Source: Gonocerus acuteangulatus (lineage: Eukaryota; Arthropoda; Insecta; Hemiptera; Coreidae). From it: a DNA stretch of 64,000 nt. The translations under genes and the position numbers were made by a program. Positions within the stretch are counted from its first letter, which is position 1, and the number at the start of each line of letters is the position of its first letter. A model generated the notes under the pieces. The model saw only the letters and a list, made by a program, of their open reading frames with translations, did no database searches and was not told where the DNA came from. This document shows, piece by piece, positions 1 through 11,225 of this stretch. The DNA is taken from assembly GCA_946811695.1 (NCBI GenBank), contig OX328125.1, positions 111,389,967 to 111,453,966 of the forward strand, written 5' to 3'.

Positions 1-3000
1 AAAAATTTTATTTTAATTACTGACTGATTATTCGTAATAAGTACACTTATAATTGAATTACAATTGTAATTTAATTGCAACTATAATTCAATTACAATAC
101 TTGTTAAAAATTTTATTTTAATTACTGACTCATTATTCGTAATAAGTACACTTATAATTGAATTACGATTGTAATTTAATTGCAACTATAATTCAATTAC
201 AATACTTGTTAAAAATTTTATTTTAATTACTGACTGATTATTCGTAATAAGTCCACTTATAATTAAATTACGATTGTAATTTAATTGCAACTATAATTCA
301 ATTACAATACTTGTTAAAATTTTATTTTAATTACTGACTGATTATTCGTAATAAGTACACTTATAATTGAATTACAATTGTAATTTAATTGCAACTATAA
401 TTCAATTACAATACTTGTTAAAAAATTTATTTTAATTACTGACTGATTATTCGTAATAAGTACACTTATAATTGAATTACAATTGTAATTTAATTGCAAC
501 TATAATTCAATTACAATACTTGTTAAAAATTTTATTTTAATTACTGACTGATTATTCGTAATAAGTACACTTATAATTGAATTACGATTGTAATTTAATT
601 GCAACTATAAACCAATTACAATACTTGTTAAAAAATTTTATTTTAATTACTGACTGATTATTCGTAATAAGTACACTTATAATTGAATTACAATTGTAAT
701 TTAATTGCAACTATAATTCAATTACAATACTTGTTAAAATTTTTATTTTAATTACTGACTGATTATTCGTAATAAGTACACTTATAATTGAATTACGATT
801 GTAATTTAATTGCAACTATAAACCAATTACAATACTTGTTAAAAAAATTTTATTTTAATTACTGACTGATTATTCGTAATAAGTACACTTATAATTGAAT
901 TACAATTGTAATTTAATTGCAACTATAATTCAATTACAATACTTGTTAAAAATTTTATTTTAATTACTGACTGATTATTCGTAATAAGTACACTTATAAT
1001 TGAATTACAATTGTAATTTAATTGCAACTATAATTCAATTACAATACTTGTTAAAAATTTTATTTTAATTACTGACTCATTATTCGTAATAAGTACACTT
1101 ATAATTGAATTACGATTGTAATTTAATTGCAACTATAATTCAATTACAATACTTGTTAAAAATTTTATTTTAATTACTGACTGATTATTCGTAATAAGTC
1201 CACTTATAATTAAATTACGATTGTAATTTAATTGCAACTATAATTCAATTACAATACTTGTTAAAATTTTATTTTAATTACTGACTGATTATTCGTAATA
1301 AGTACACTTATAATTGAATTACAATTGTAATTTAATTGCAACTATAATTCAATTACAATACTTGTTAAAAATTTTATTTTAATTACTGACTGATTATTCG
1401 TAATAAGTACACTTATAATTGAATTACAATTGTAATTTAATTGCAACTATAAACCAATTACAATACTTGTTAAAAATTTTATTTTAATTACTGACTGATT
1501 ATTCGTAATAAGTACACTTATAATTGAATTACAATTGTAATTTAATTGCAACTATAATTCAATTACAATACTTGTTAAAAATTTTATTTTAATTACTGAC
1601 TGATTATTCGTAATAAGTACACTTATAATTGAATTACAATTGTAATTTAATTGCAACTATAATTCAATTACAATACTTGTTAAAAATTTTATTTTAATTA
1701 CTGACTGATTATTCGTAATAAGTACACTTATAATTGAATTACAATTGTAATTTAATTGCAACTATAAACCAATTACAATACTTGTTAAAAATTTTATTTT
1801 AATTACTGACTGATTATTCGTAATAAGTACACTTATAATTGAATTACAATTGTAATTTAATTGCAACTATAAACCAATTACAATACTTGTTAAAAATTTT
1901 ATTTTAATTACTGACTGATTATTCGTAATAAGTACACTTATAATTGAATTACAATTGTAATTTAATTGCAACTATAAACCAATTACAATACTTGTTAAAA
2001 ATTTTATTTTAATTACTGACTGATTATTCGTAATAAGTACACTTATAATTGAATTACAATTGTAATTTAATTGCAACTATAAACCAATTACAATACTTGT
2101 TAAAAATTTTATTTTAATTACTGACTGATTATTCGTAATAAGTACACTTATAATTGAATTACAATTGTAATTTAATTGCAACTATAAACCAATTACAATA
2201 CTTGTTAAAAATTTTTTTTTAATTACTGACTGATTATTCGTAATAAGTACACTTATAATTGAATTACAATTGTAATTTAATTGCAACTATAAACCAATTA
2301 CAATACTTGTTAAAAATTTTATTTTAATTACTGACTGATTATTCGTAATAAGTACACTTATAATTGAATTACATTTGTAATTTAATTGCAACTATAAACC
2401 AATTACAATACTTGTTAAAAATTTTATTTTAATTACTGACTGATTATTCGTAATAAGTACACTTATAATTGAATTACAATTGTAATTTAATTGCAACTAT
2501 AAACCAATTACAATACTTGTTAAAAATTTTATTTTAATTACTGACTGATTATTCGTAATAAGTACACTTATAATTGAATTACAATTGTAATTTAATTGCA
2601 ACTATAAACCAATTACAATACTTGTTAAAAATTTTATTTTAATTACTGACTGATTATTCGTAATAAGTACACTTATAATTGAATTACGATTGTAATTTAA
2701 TTGCAACTATAATTCAATTACAATACTTGTTAAAAATTTTATTTTAATTACTGACTCATTATTCGTAATAAGTACACTTATAATTGAATTACGATTGTAA
2801 TTTAATTGCAACTATAATTCAATTACAATACTTGTTAAAAATTTTATTTTAATTACTGACTGATTATTCGTAATAAGTCCACTTATAATTAAATTACGAT
2901 TGTAATTTAATTGCAACTATAATTCAATTACAATACTTGTTAAAATTTTATTTTAATTACTGACTGATTATTCGTAATAAGTACACTTATAATTGAATTA

Positions 3001-4248
3001 CAATTGTAATTTAATTGCAACTATAATTCAATTACAATACTTGTTAAAAATTTTATTTTAATTACTGACTGATTATTCGTAATAAGTACACTTATAATTG
3101 AATTACAATTGTAATTTAATTGCAACTATAAACCAATTACAATACTTGTTAAAAATTTTATTTTAATTACTGACTGATTATTCGTAATAAGTACACTTAT
3201 AATTGAATTACAATTGTAATTTAATTGCAACTATAATTCAATTACAATACTTGTTAAAAATTTTATTTTAATTACTGACTGATTATTCGTAATAAGTACA
3301 CTTATAATTGAATTACAATTGTAATTTAATTGCAACTATAAACCAATTACAATACTTGTTAAAAATTTTATTTTAATTACTGACTGATTATTCGTAATAA
3401 GTACACTTATAATTGAATTACAATTGTAATTTAATTGCAACTATAAACCAATTACAATACTTGTTAAAAATTTTATTTTAATTACTGACTGATTATTCGT
3501 AATAAGTACACTTATAATTGAATTACAATTGTAATTTAATTGCAACTATAAACCAATTACAATACTTGTTAAAAATTTTATTTTAATTACTGACTGATTA
3601 TTCGTAATAAGTACACTTATAATTGAATTACAATTGTAATTTAATTGCAACTATAAACCAATTACAATACTTGTTAAAAATTTTATTTTAATTACTGACT
3701 GATTATTCGTAATAAGTACACTTATAATTGAATTACAATTGTAATTTAATTGCAACTATAAACCAATTACAATACTTGTTAAAAATTTTATTTTAATTAC
3801 TGACTGATTATTCGTAATAAGTACACTTATAATTGAATTACAATTGTAATTTAATTGCAACTATAAACCAATTACAATACTTGTTAAAAATTTTATTTTA
3901 ATTACTGACTGATTATTCGTAATAAGTACACTTATAATTGAATTACAATTGTAATTTAATTGCAACTATAAACCAATTACAATACTTGTTAAAAATTTTA
4001 TTTTAATTACTGACTGATTATTCGTAATAAGTACACTTATAATTGAATTACAATTGTAATTTAATTGCAACTATAAACCAATTACAATACTTGTTAAAAA
4101 TTTTATTTTAATTACTGACTGATTATTCGTAATAAGTACACTTATAATTGAATTACAATTGTAATTTAATTGCAACTATAAACCAATTACAATACTTGTT
4201 AAAAATTTTATTTTAATTACTGACTGATTATTCGTAATAAGTACACTT
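1..4248. repeat. 105-bp AT-rich satellite array (about 40 units)
   Basis: Head-to-tail units recur at exactly 105 bp: the word TTCGTAATAAGTACAC starts at 31, 136, 241 and so on. Each unit contains self-complementary stretches around AATTGAATTACAATTGTAA. Units differ by a few diagnostic changes, such as ATAATTCAATT versus ATAAACCAATT, GACTGATT versus GACTCATT, and GTCCAC versus GTACAC. A later part of the array, about 1780-2640 and 3340-4200, is nearly uniform for the AAACC variant, which implies recent homogenisation. The array runs off the left edge of the window. No ORF is supported. Confidence 0.97.
4236..4248. other. Target-site duplication, left copy, of the I-group LINE
   Basis: AATAAGTACACTT is the normal satellite word interrupted at this point. 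The identical copy follows the A tail at 10545-10557. Because the duplication starts with A, its boundary with the A tail is uncertain by one or two bases. Confidence 0.93.
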
Positions 4249-4699
4249 GGGGGGTAGATGGGCGGGCTAAAGGGTTGCTGGAGCGGACGTGCGGATATGG
4301 GAGCCGTCCGACTTCTTTTGGGAGCTCTGCTAAGCTGTAGTGCCCTATTCCACTGCTTAGCATCTCCTAGTATACCTGATTCCCGTCAACGCCTACTGCT
4401 TTTCCTCCCCGTGGTACTCCCTGGGCAACGTTCTTGTATAGTACATGAACGGCGAAAAGCAGAGGCGGGGATCCGTAATGAGGCAGGGACACCTCCCCGG
4501 CTGAGCGGATCCTCTCCTTCGGGAGGAACTGCGCCGGTCTGCCGGCCTAGGTGGCAGCCCCACCAGCAGACTCGGTGACGAAGATTAGGGGTCTGAGTTG
4601 CCTAAACCTTGTCTCCCTACAACCAGCAATAACAATATAGCCGGACTGATCTTAACGGATAACTCAGAGGGAAAGCAGGCCCCTCTGAGAGACACCTGC

Positions 4700-6151
4700 A
4701 TGGAAACGGACCACACAAATACTTCTGAAAAACAAACCCTTACCCCCATCAAGGCCGGTAAGGAAATGAGTAATATTAAAGTTCTTGGCTCTGAATCGAC
4801 TGGGTTGGCTCAGAGCCAAAATATGATCAAGGATAATTTTACGGGAATATTTTCTGCTTCTCGTTTTACTTTGGAGCCGTATACAACACCTGCAAAGTCA
4901 CCCGAGAAGAAGAAGTTTAAAAAAGGCAGAAAAAGGTTGCTTGAAGTGTTAAGTCCTAACACAGCCAAATTTGCAAAATTTGTTGTGCTAAGTAGGACGG
5001 ATGGACAAACGTTTGCCAAAGTCTCTCCGTTTCTTATCAACAAATTAATATTTCAAGAGTTTGGGACAGTCACAGGAATTAGTAAAGTGCCAAACGGGTC
5101 CTTATTAATCGAGGCGTCTAGCAAACCGCAGAGTGATAAACTAATCGAAGCAGCAACCCTGGGTGAGTTTAGTGTCAAAGCAGAACTGCATAAAACACTG
5201 AACTCATCCAGAGGTATGATAACCTGCTATGATTTTGAGCATTGTACTGATGGTGAAATTTTGGAGGGACTGAAAGACCAGGGCGTAATCGCTGTTCGCA
5301 GATTTTTTCGAAAGAGAAGATCTGAGAACGGTGCAGAAGATACAAGACAATTCACTGGAAGCGTGATGCTCACGTTTGATCGACCTGAGATCCCTTCCAG
5401 TATTCAGGCTGCCTTCTATAAATTGAAAGTGCGACCATACGTGCCACCCCCAATGCGCTGCTATAAGTGTCAGAAATTTGGTCATTCGGCGTTGAGATGT
5501 CGGTCAACGGTAGAGATTTGTGTCTGTGGTTACGCTGCACACAGTCCGAATCCTTGTCCGGCTGAACCCAAATGTCCGAATTGTGAAGGACCTCATAACG
5601 CCCGTTCAAAGGAGTGTCAAGAATATAAAATAGAATTAGAAATACAAAAATTACGTGCTGAAATTAAGGATATGACATTCAAACAAGCTCGAGTTTTGGT
5701 TAACAGTGCGTCATATGCCTGGAGAGGAAGTTACTCCAGAGCTGTACAAAATGAGACAAAGGATGATAAAGTTAATGCCAAATCTGCTCCCAAAGCTCCC
5801 AATACTCCCATTCCTCTACCCACCAACCCCTATCCACCACCCCCAACTTCACTCCCTCTCCCTTCTACCATACTCCCTCCTCCCTCTTTCCCCTCTACTT
5901 CATCCGTTTTGGTGGATGAAGAAAAACAAACAGGGAGACAAACTCCCCTTACAATCGAGAATAACGGAACAGATACCCCCCTATCCCTTCCTTCAAGCCC
6001 AGGGGCCGAAGGACCCGTGGACCAGGAAGATGATCCCGGTGGTGGACCATATACTTTAGTTAATGACAAAAAAAAGAAAGGCTGGCCTAAAGGAAAGAAG
6101 CGAGGGCCAAAGAAACCCATTACAGAAGAACCATTACAGAAGTCAGAATGA
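4700..6151 (+). CDS. LINE ORF1: gag-like nucleic-acid-binding protein with CCHC zinc knuckles
   Basis: The frame is open from just after a TAG at 4586. The first ATG is at 4700 and gives 483 residues. The middle part looks like the RRM-like module common upstream of the knuckles in insect LINE ORF1s. It is followed by three zinc knuckles between about 5459 and 5620: CYKCQKFGHSALRC, a shorter C-x-C variant ending SPNPC, and CPNCEGPHNARSKEC. A proline-rich stretch (about 5800-5900) and a basic tail rich in KKKKGWPKGKKRGPKK follow. In this family ORF1 binds element RNA and forms the RNP with ORF2. The stop lies 18 nt before the ORF2 ATG, so ORF2 is probably expressed by reinitiation or a similar route. 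A non-ATG start nearer 4598 cannot be excluded. Confidence 0.9.
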   Translation: METDHTNTSEKQTLTPIKAGKEMSNIKVLGSESTGLAQSQNMIKDNFTGIFSASRFTLEPYTTPAKSPEKKKFKKGRKRLLEVLSPNTAKFAKFVVLSRTDGQTFAKVSPFLINKLIFQEFGTVTGISKVPNGSLLIEASSKPQSDKLIEAATLGEFSVKAELHKTLNSSRGMITCYDFEHCTDGEILEGLKDQGVIAVRRFFRKRRSENGAEDTRQFTGSVMLTFDRPEIPSSIQAAFYKLKVRPYVPPPMRCYKCQKFGHSALRCRSTVEICVCGYAAHSPNPCPAEPKCPNCEGPHNARSKECQEYKIELEIQKLRAEIKDMTFKQARVLVNSASYAWRGSYSRAVQNETKDDKVNAKSAPKAPNTPIPLPTNPYPPPPTSLPLPSTILPPPSFPSTSSVLVDEEKQTGRQTPLTIENNGTDTPLSLPSSPGAEGPVDQEDDPGGGPYTLVNDKKKKGWPKGKKRGPKKPITEEPLQKSE

Positions 6152-6169
6152 AATTAAAATGATCCCAAA

Positions 6170-9100
6170 ATGCTCTTTAATAATTTCCTTCAATGGAATA
6201 TCCGAGGTTTTACTGAACATAGCGACGAACTACGCTTTCTGATGAAAACATATAAGCCTTTGGTTGTGGCTCTTCAGGAAACAAAATTTCCTGAAGGTAC
6301 AGCTCGGCCATTGAGAGGTTACAAGTGTGCCCATAAAGAACCTGGTGTTCTCCAGGGTGGACGGAGGCACGGTGGAGTGGCTCTGTACACAATGGAGAGC
6401 CTAGGGGCACAGGAAATACCTATAAACACTGATTTACAGGCTGTTGCTGTGCGATTGGAGACCCCAATCACCGCTACGCTGTGTTCGTTGTACCTCCCGG
6501 ACGGCAGAGGATACTGCATTGGAGATGTGAGGAGCATCATAGAGCAGTTGCCTCCTCCAATAATAATATTTGGAGATTTAAACACACATCATGTTTCCTG
6601 GGGCTCAAGGAGAACTTCACCTCAAGGACGACTATTATATTCGTTGATAGAGGACTTGGACCTCGTTTTTCTAAACGATGGAAAGCCCACTCATTTCTGT
6701 GAATCCTCAGGAACCATGGACACTATAGATTTAACAATCGCAAGCAGTTCAGTGTTAAGGCACCTCTCGTGGACTGTTCTGGATGATCTTCACCGCTCCG
6801 ATCATTTCCCTATATTGGTTAGCCAAGCTGGGAGATACAACGAATTCAGAAAACCTACAAAATGGAATTTGAAACAAGCAAATTGGGAAAAATTCCGAGA
6901 ATGGTTTATTTTGCCTCCCTCGGGTTACCCTGCGCATGAAACACTTCAAATGTTACTGAAGTCTGTTAATGATGCAGCAGAAAAGGCGATCCCTCGCACC
7001 TCATCTCATACAAGGAAACCCCCTGTCCCTTGGTGGGATGAGGAGTGTAGAGTCGTTAACAGAAGCAAAAAAAGTGCGTTTAATCGCTTTAAACGATATC
7101 CTACGGAGGCTAATTTAATAGCCTTTAAAAAGGCTAGGGCCTTAGAACGACGAATAAAACTCCAGAAAAAGAGAGAGTCCTGGGCTTCATATGTAAGTAC
7201 GATGACTCGAGATGCGTCTCCGTCCGAAGTTTGGAGCAAAATAAGAGCGATTTCTGGAAGGACAACTATAAGGCAAAATCCTATCTTGGTGAGTGCAGAC
7301 ACGTACGTTAGCGACCCACAAGGAGTCGCTGACGTTTTTGCTGACCATTATTGCTCTTCGTTTGGCCAATCAGCTTACTCTAAAGACTTCCAGATCATCA
7401 AAGAAAAGGAAGAAAAATGTCCTCTAAACTTCGGACCAATTGACAACATAACAAATAACTATAATATCCCTTTCACAATAGAAGAAATGAACAGGGCACT
7501 CGAAGCTGCGTCTCAGAAGAAATCACCAGGTTTTGATGGCCTTCCCTATGAAATAATAATCAATTTACCAGAAGTGGGGAAAAAAAGAATCCTTGAGTTG
7601 TATAATTTATTGTGGGCCAATGGCGAATACCCCACTGCTTGGAAGGAATCTATCATCATCCCAATTCTGAAACCCGGTAAAGACCCCATGGATCCAGGAA
7701 GCTATAGGCCCATATCACTTCTCTGCTGTATGGGAAAGCTTCTGGAGGCCATGGTGAATTATCGGCTCATTCATGAATTGGAGAAAAATAATTTAGTATC
7801 AAAATATCAAGCTGGATTTAGACAGGGATTTTCCACCCAGGATCAACTGGCATTATTAGAGCATCATATCCAAAAGGCCTTTTTCTCTCGTCAGCATGTC
7901 ACTGCCATTTTTTTCGACATGAAACAGGCTTACGACAGGGCATGGAGATACGATATCCTCCGACGTCTCAGTGAATGGGGATTTAAAGGTAGATTGCCTT
8001 TATTCCTAAAGAGTTTTCTCGAAGAAAGGACATTTAGAGTCCGAATTGGAGACACTTTATCATCCAAAAAGGTGCAGGAAACCGGAGTACCCCAAGGATC
8101 CATCCTAAGTGTAACCCTGTTTCTTGTCGCAATCAATGGCATAGCTGACAGCATAGAACCAGAGATTGGCAGATCACTTTACGCCGACGATCTGGCCCTT
8201 TTCCAGACGCATACAGCCGAAGACTGTGAAGCCCATAAATTACAAGAAGCAATTAATAGGGTTAATGCCATTGCTATTAAGCGAGGATTCAAATTTTCTT
8301 CTGAAAAAACGGTGTCAATTCATTTCTGCAGGCTCCGGAGACCACACAACCGTCCAAAACTTGCATTGGGCGGTTTTGAGGTCCCCTCCAGGGACGCTCA
8401 TAAATTTCTAGGTCTCTTAATGGATGCACAGTTGAGGTGGAGACATCACATAAACTATATTATAAACAGATGTGAGTCATCCCTAAATCTTCTTAAGACA
8501 CTTTCTAGATTGCAGTGGGGTGCCGATAAACCAATTTTGTTACGTATTTTTGACGCTCTTATTAGGTCCAGGATTGACTATGGGTGTGCCATATACGGAT
8601 CAGCTCGTAGGTCGTGGCTCCGCCAACTTGACAGGCTGTATAATGCGGGGCTGCGAGTTGCGATTGGTGCGTTTCGCACAAGCCCATTGGACTCTATATA
8701 TATAGAAGCAGGCCATCTTCCTCCAGAACACAGGAGAAATCAAATGATGTTAACTTATGTATCGTCTTTACATACAAAAAGTTACCACTTCCTCCGAGAA
8801 ATCGTTAAAGATAATCTATCACTAGACCTGTACTGTCAGAAACGCTCTTTTACCAGGCCTCTTGCTGTGAGAGCTAAAGAAATCATGCACTCATATGGGG
8901 GGACCTGGGAGAACCTAATGGAGGTTCAGAATCCAGCAGTTAGTCCATGGGAGCTCCCAGATCTCAACATAGACCTCACATTGGCTCGTTTAAGCAAAAA
9001 GGATACTTCTCCTTTAGTTTACAAATGTTTGTTCCTAGAAAGAATGGAGAAATATGAAGAACATATTAATATCTTTACCGACGGTTCTAAAACGGACGAT

Positions 9101-9874
9101 GGAGCAGGGTGTGGCATATTTATAAACAACGAAAAACAAATCTCGGTACCTCTTCATCAACATACAAGTGCGTATCATGCGGAAATGTTAGCAATAAAAG
9201 TAGCTCTTGAGCATTATGGAGACCTCGAAAATCGAAATGTAATTCTGTGTACGGACTCATACAGTTCTCTTGCATCATTAAAACATAAATTCCCCAGAGA
9301 TCCGTTATTATTGAAAATCTACCACCTAGTATGTGACATTAAGGAAAGAGGAAATGAAGTCACATTACTCTGGGTGCCAGGACATTCAAATATTGAGGGG
9401 AACGAGAGAGCAGATATCTTGGCAAAGCAGGCTGCTTCGATGAGTGCTGATCCAGCTTCCCCGCTACACATAAATGATTTCAAACTGCTATTGAAAAGAT
9501 TGGTGAACAAAAAATGGCAAGATGAGTACAATAACAAAGACCTTTTTTTGAAAAATATTGAGGTTTCTGTAATGAACAAGAGAATTGCTAACAGAACCAA
9601 CAGACGTGATGATGTAGTTATGACCCGACTTAGAATAGGCCACACCCGCCTGACGCATGGCTATCATCTGGTAGGCCGACGCCGTCCTCAGTGTGAGCAC
9701 TGCGACGGCCTGCTGGATGTCCGGCACATTCTGGTGGACTGCCCGGCACTCCAAGATGCTAGGAGACGGCATCGACTACCCAACGATCTTAGTGATCTGT
9801 TAGATAGAAGTGAAGCGTCAGTGAAAAGAGTAACTGATTTTCTTAAAGATATTAAAATGTATAGTCTTATATAA
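6170..9874 (+). CDS. LINE ORF2: AP endonuclease, reverse transcriptase, RNase H, C-terminal zinc knuckle
   Basis: 1234 codons uninterrupted from ATG. The APE-type endonuclease occupies about residues 5-225: QWNIRGF near residue 8, QETK, GDLNTHH at 135-141, and SDHFPI at 210-215. The reverse transcriptase lies at about 450-760, with GFDGLPYE, SYRPISLL, GVPQGSILS and the catalytic YADD at 671-674. The RNase H domain starts at IFTDGSK (968) and carries further acidic residues in HAEMLAI and CTDSYSS, with the WVPGHSNIEGNERAD motif typical of its C-terminal part. A C-x2-C-x7-H-x4-C knuckle begins at residue 1175. All key catalytic residues seen in the family appear present, so the enzyme is predicted functional: it nicks target DNA and copies element RNA at the nick. 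Confidence 0.96.
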   Translation: MLFNNFLQWNIRGFTEHSDELRFLMKTYKPLVVALQETKFPEGTARPLRGYKCAHKEPGVLQGGRRHGGVALYTMESLGAQEIPINTDLQAVAVRLETPITATLCSLYLPDGRGYCIGDVRSIIEQLPPPIIIFGDLNTHHVSWGSRRTSPQGRLLYSLIEDLDLVFLNDGKPTHFCESSGTMDTIDLTIASSSVLRHLSWTVLDDLHRSDHFPILVSQAGRYNEFRKPTKWNLKQANWEKFREWFILPPSGYPAHETLQMLLKSVNDAAEKAIPRTSSHTRKPPVPWWDEECRVVNRSKKSAFNRFKRYPTEANLIAFKKARALERRIKLQKKRESWASYVSTMTRDASPSEVWSKIRAISGRTTIRQNPILVSADTYVSDPQGVADVFADHYCSSFGQSAYSKDFQIIKEKEEKCPLNFGPIDNITNNYNIPFTIEEMNRALEAASQKKSPGFDGLPYEIIINLPEVGKKRILELYNLLWANGEYPTAWKESIIIPILKPGKDPMDPGSYRPISLLCCMGKLLEAMVNYRLIHELEKNNLVSKYQAGFRQGFSTQDQLALLEHHIQKAFFSRQHVTAIFFDMKQAYDRAWRYDILRRLSEWGFKGRLPLFLKSFLEERTFRVRIGDTLSSKKVQETGVPQGSILSVTLFLVAINGIADSIEPEIGRSLYADDLALFQTHTAEDCEAHKLQEAINRVNAIAIKRGFKFSSEKTVSIHFCRLRRPHNRPKLALGGFEVPSRDAHKFLGLLMDAQLRWRHHINYIINRCESSLNLLKTLSRLQWGADKPILLRIFDALIRSRIDYGCAIYGSARRSWLRQLDRLYNAGLRVAIGAFRTSPLDSIYIEAGHLPPEHRRNQMMLTYVSSLHTKSYHFLREIVKDNLSLDLYCQKRSFTRPLAVRAKEIMHSYGGTWENLMEVQNPAVSPWELPDLNIDLTLARLSKKDTSPLVYKCLFLERMEKYEEHINIFTDGSKTDDGAGCGIFINNEKQISVPLHQHTSAYHAEMLAIKVALEHYGDLENRNVILCTDSYSSLASLKHKFPRDPLLLKIYHLVCDIKERGNEVTLLWVPGHSNIEGNERADILAKQAASMSADPASPLHINDFKLLLKRLVNKKWQDEYNNKDLFLKNIEVSVMNKRIANRTNRRDDVVMTRLRIGHTRLTHGYHLVGRRRPQCEHCDGLLDVRHILVDCPALQDARRRHRLPNDLSDLLDRSEASVKRVTDFLKDIKMYSLI

Positions 9875-10073
9875 CTAAAATGAGGTTTCATATTTATTTA
9901 TCATCTTTCATTGCAATGATTAGATTGATTATAAATCAGTATGTATTGAGTGTTTGTATTTATTGTGTGATTGTATTTATTGTATGACTGTATTTATTGT
10001 ATGAGTGTATTTTTAATCTGAGTTTGCGCACGATTTTGTGTGACGTATTAATGTAAATATTCAATGACTCTAG

Positions 10074-10400
10074 GTTTAAGTTTAGGTTTAGGTTTAGTTG
10101 TAAGGTTAGTTCCTATATATGTTCCAAATGGAACTACCTTCTGTATATAAATAGATGTGTAAATATTTAAGTTTAGATTTAGGTTTAGGTGTAAGGTTAG
10201 TTCCTATATATGTTCCAAATGGAACTACCTTCTGTATATAAATAGACGTGTAAATATTTAAGTTTAGATTTAGGTTTAGGTGTAAGGATAGTTCCTATAT
10301 ATGTTTCAAATGGAAATACCTTCTGTATATAAGTAGATGAGTAAATATTTAAGTTTAGATTTAGGTTTAGGTGTAAGGTTAGTTCTTGAATATGTTAAAA
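10074..10400 (+). repeat. 91-bp tandem repeats in the LINE 3' UTR
   Basis: Four units start near 10101, 10192, 10283 and 10374 and share TAAGGTTAGTTCCTATATAT. Each is preceded by a TTTAGGTTTAGG-type tract. They sit between the ORF2 stop and the A tail, so they belong to the element. The last unit is the most diverged. Repeated 3' UTR modules in LINEs can contribute to RNA recognition by the RT; that role is inferred here. Confidence 0.88.
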
Positions 10401-10544
10401 ACGGAACTAATATTAACACACATACATATATGTGTATGTTAAAACATAATACGCAACGACAGTAATCGATTGAATTCAATGTGTGCTCATGGCCTCAGCA
10501 GCTTATGCACAATAATTGATATAAAAAAAAAAAAAAAAAAAAAA

Positions 10545-10769
10545 AATAAGTACACTTATAATTGAATTACAATTGTAATTTAATTGCAACTATAATTCAA
10601 TTACAATACTTGTTAAAAATTTTATTTTAATTACTGACTGATTATTCGTAATAAGTACACTTATAATTGAATTACAATTGTAATTTAATTGCAACTATAA
10701 TTCAATTACAATACTTGTTAAAATTTTTATTTTAATTACTGACTGATTATTCGTAATAAGTACACTTAT

Positions 10770-10773
<4 letters not shown>
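10545..10773. repeat. 105-bp satellite resumes after the LINE
   Basis: The array picks up at the duplicated target word and continues for about two units. It ends at GTACACTTATAATT, where a reverse-oriented SINE tail is inserted. Confidence 0.93.
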
Positions 10774-10824
<51 letters not shown>

Positions 10825-10853
10825 GGCGCATCTACATCTAGGTCATTAGCGCC
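10774..10853 (-). mobile_element. 5'-truncated SINE (Met-like tRNA SINE family, 3' end only)
   Basis: About 49 T are followed by a short segment whose reverse complement, GGCGCTAATGACCTAGATG, matches the 3' end of the SINE at 25317-25522. The satellite word GTACACTTATAATT flanks both sides (10760-10773 and 10854-10867), a 14-bp target-site duplication. Only the last 30 or so bases of the SINE body plus its A tail were inserted. Confidence 0.9.
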
Positions 10854-10867
10854 GTACACTTATAATT

Positions 10868-11225
10868 ATTGTAATTCAATTCCTTTTCCTGGTAAATGAT
10901 ATTTGTATTATACATAGTGCTTCAATTACATTACAGGATTACAATGTAATCGTAATTTACGACTTAATTGAATTATTAATCTTTATGTAATTCTAATTCA
11001 TGAATTACAAATACAATTTAATCTAAATTCGTAATTCTTAATTGAATTACAATATGCCCTACACTGTTATAGAGTACATTACATAGGTTTGGCAGGTGGT
11101 CCAAAAGCATATTTATGCTCCTGAATGCTCTAAACGAAATTAATTGGTTTCCATGACTATTTCAGTAAACTTATTTGGTATGTTTATGATAGCAAGTAAT
11201 CAGTAAATAGCGTAGCTGTAAATTG
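10868..11225. other. AT-rich intergenic stretch
   Basis: Contains many short AATTGAATTAC-like words reminiscent of the 105-bp satellite but with no regular period. It may be decayed satellite or its progenitor sequence. No gene is visible. Confidence 0.5.

Larger units (their letters stand above)
4249..10544 (+). mobile_element. Full-length I-group non-LTR retrotransposon (LINE), apparently intact
   Basis: The element is 6.3 kb and interrupts a 105-bp satellite unit. It begins with a G run and ends in an A tail of about 22 nt. The 13-bp satellite word AATAAGTACACTT is present at 4236-4248 and again at 10545-10557, a perfect target-site duplication. It carries a 5' UTR, two long open frames 18 nt apart (a CCHC gag-like ORF1, and an endonuclease-RT-RNase H ORF2) and a repetitive 3' UTR. 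Full length, open frames and a perfect duplication point to a recent insertion, and the copy may still be mobile. An RNase H domain after the RT places it in the I group broadly; the exact clade is not resolved. Confidence 0.95.

Noticed and set aside
4258..4578. 106-codon frame at the LINE 5' end
   Set aside because: It lies in the 5' UTR of the LINE, has no family features and overlaps no conserved motif; probably chance in GC-rich leader.
10074..10400. Telomeric repeat remnant (TTTAGG words)
   Set aside because: The words are embedded in 91-bp units of the LINE 3' UTR and do not form a long pure array; the insect telomere motif is TTAGG.
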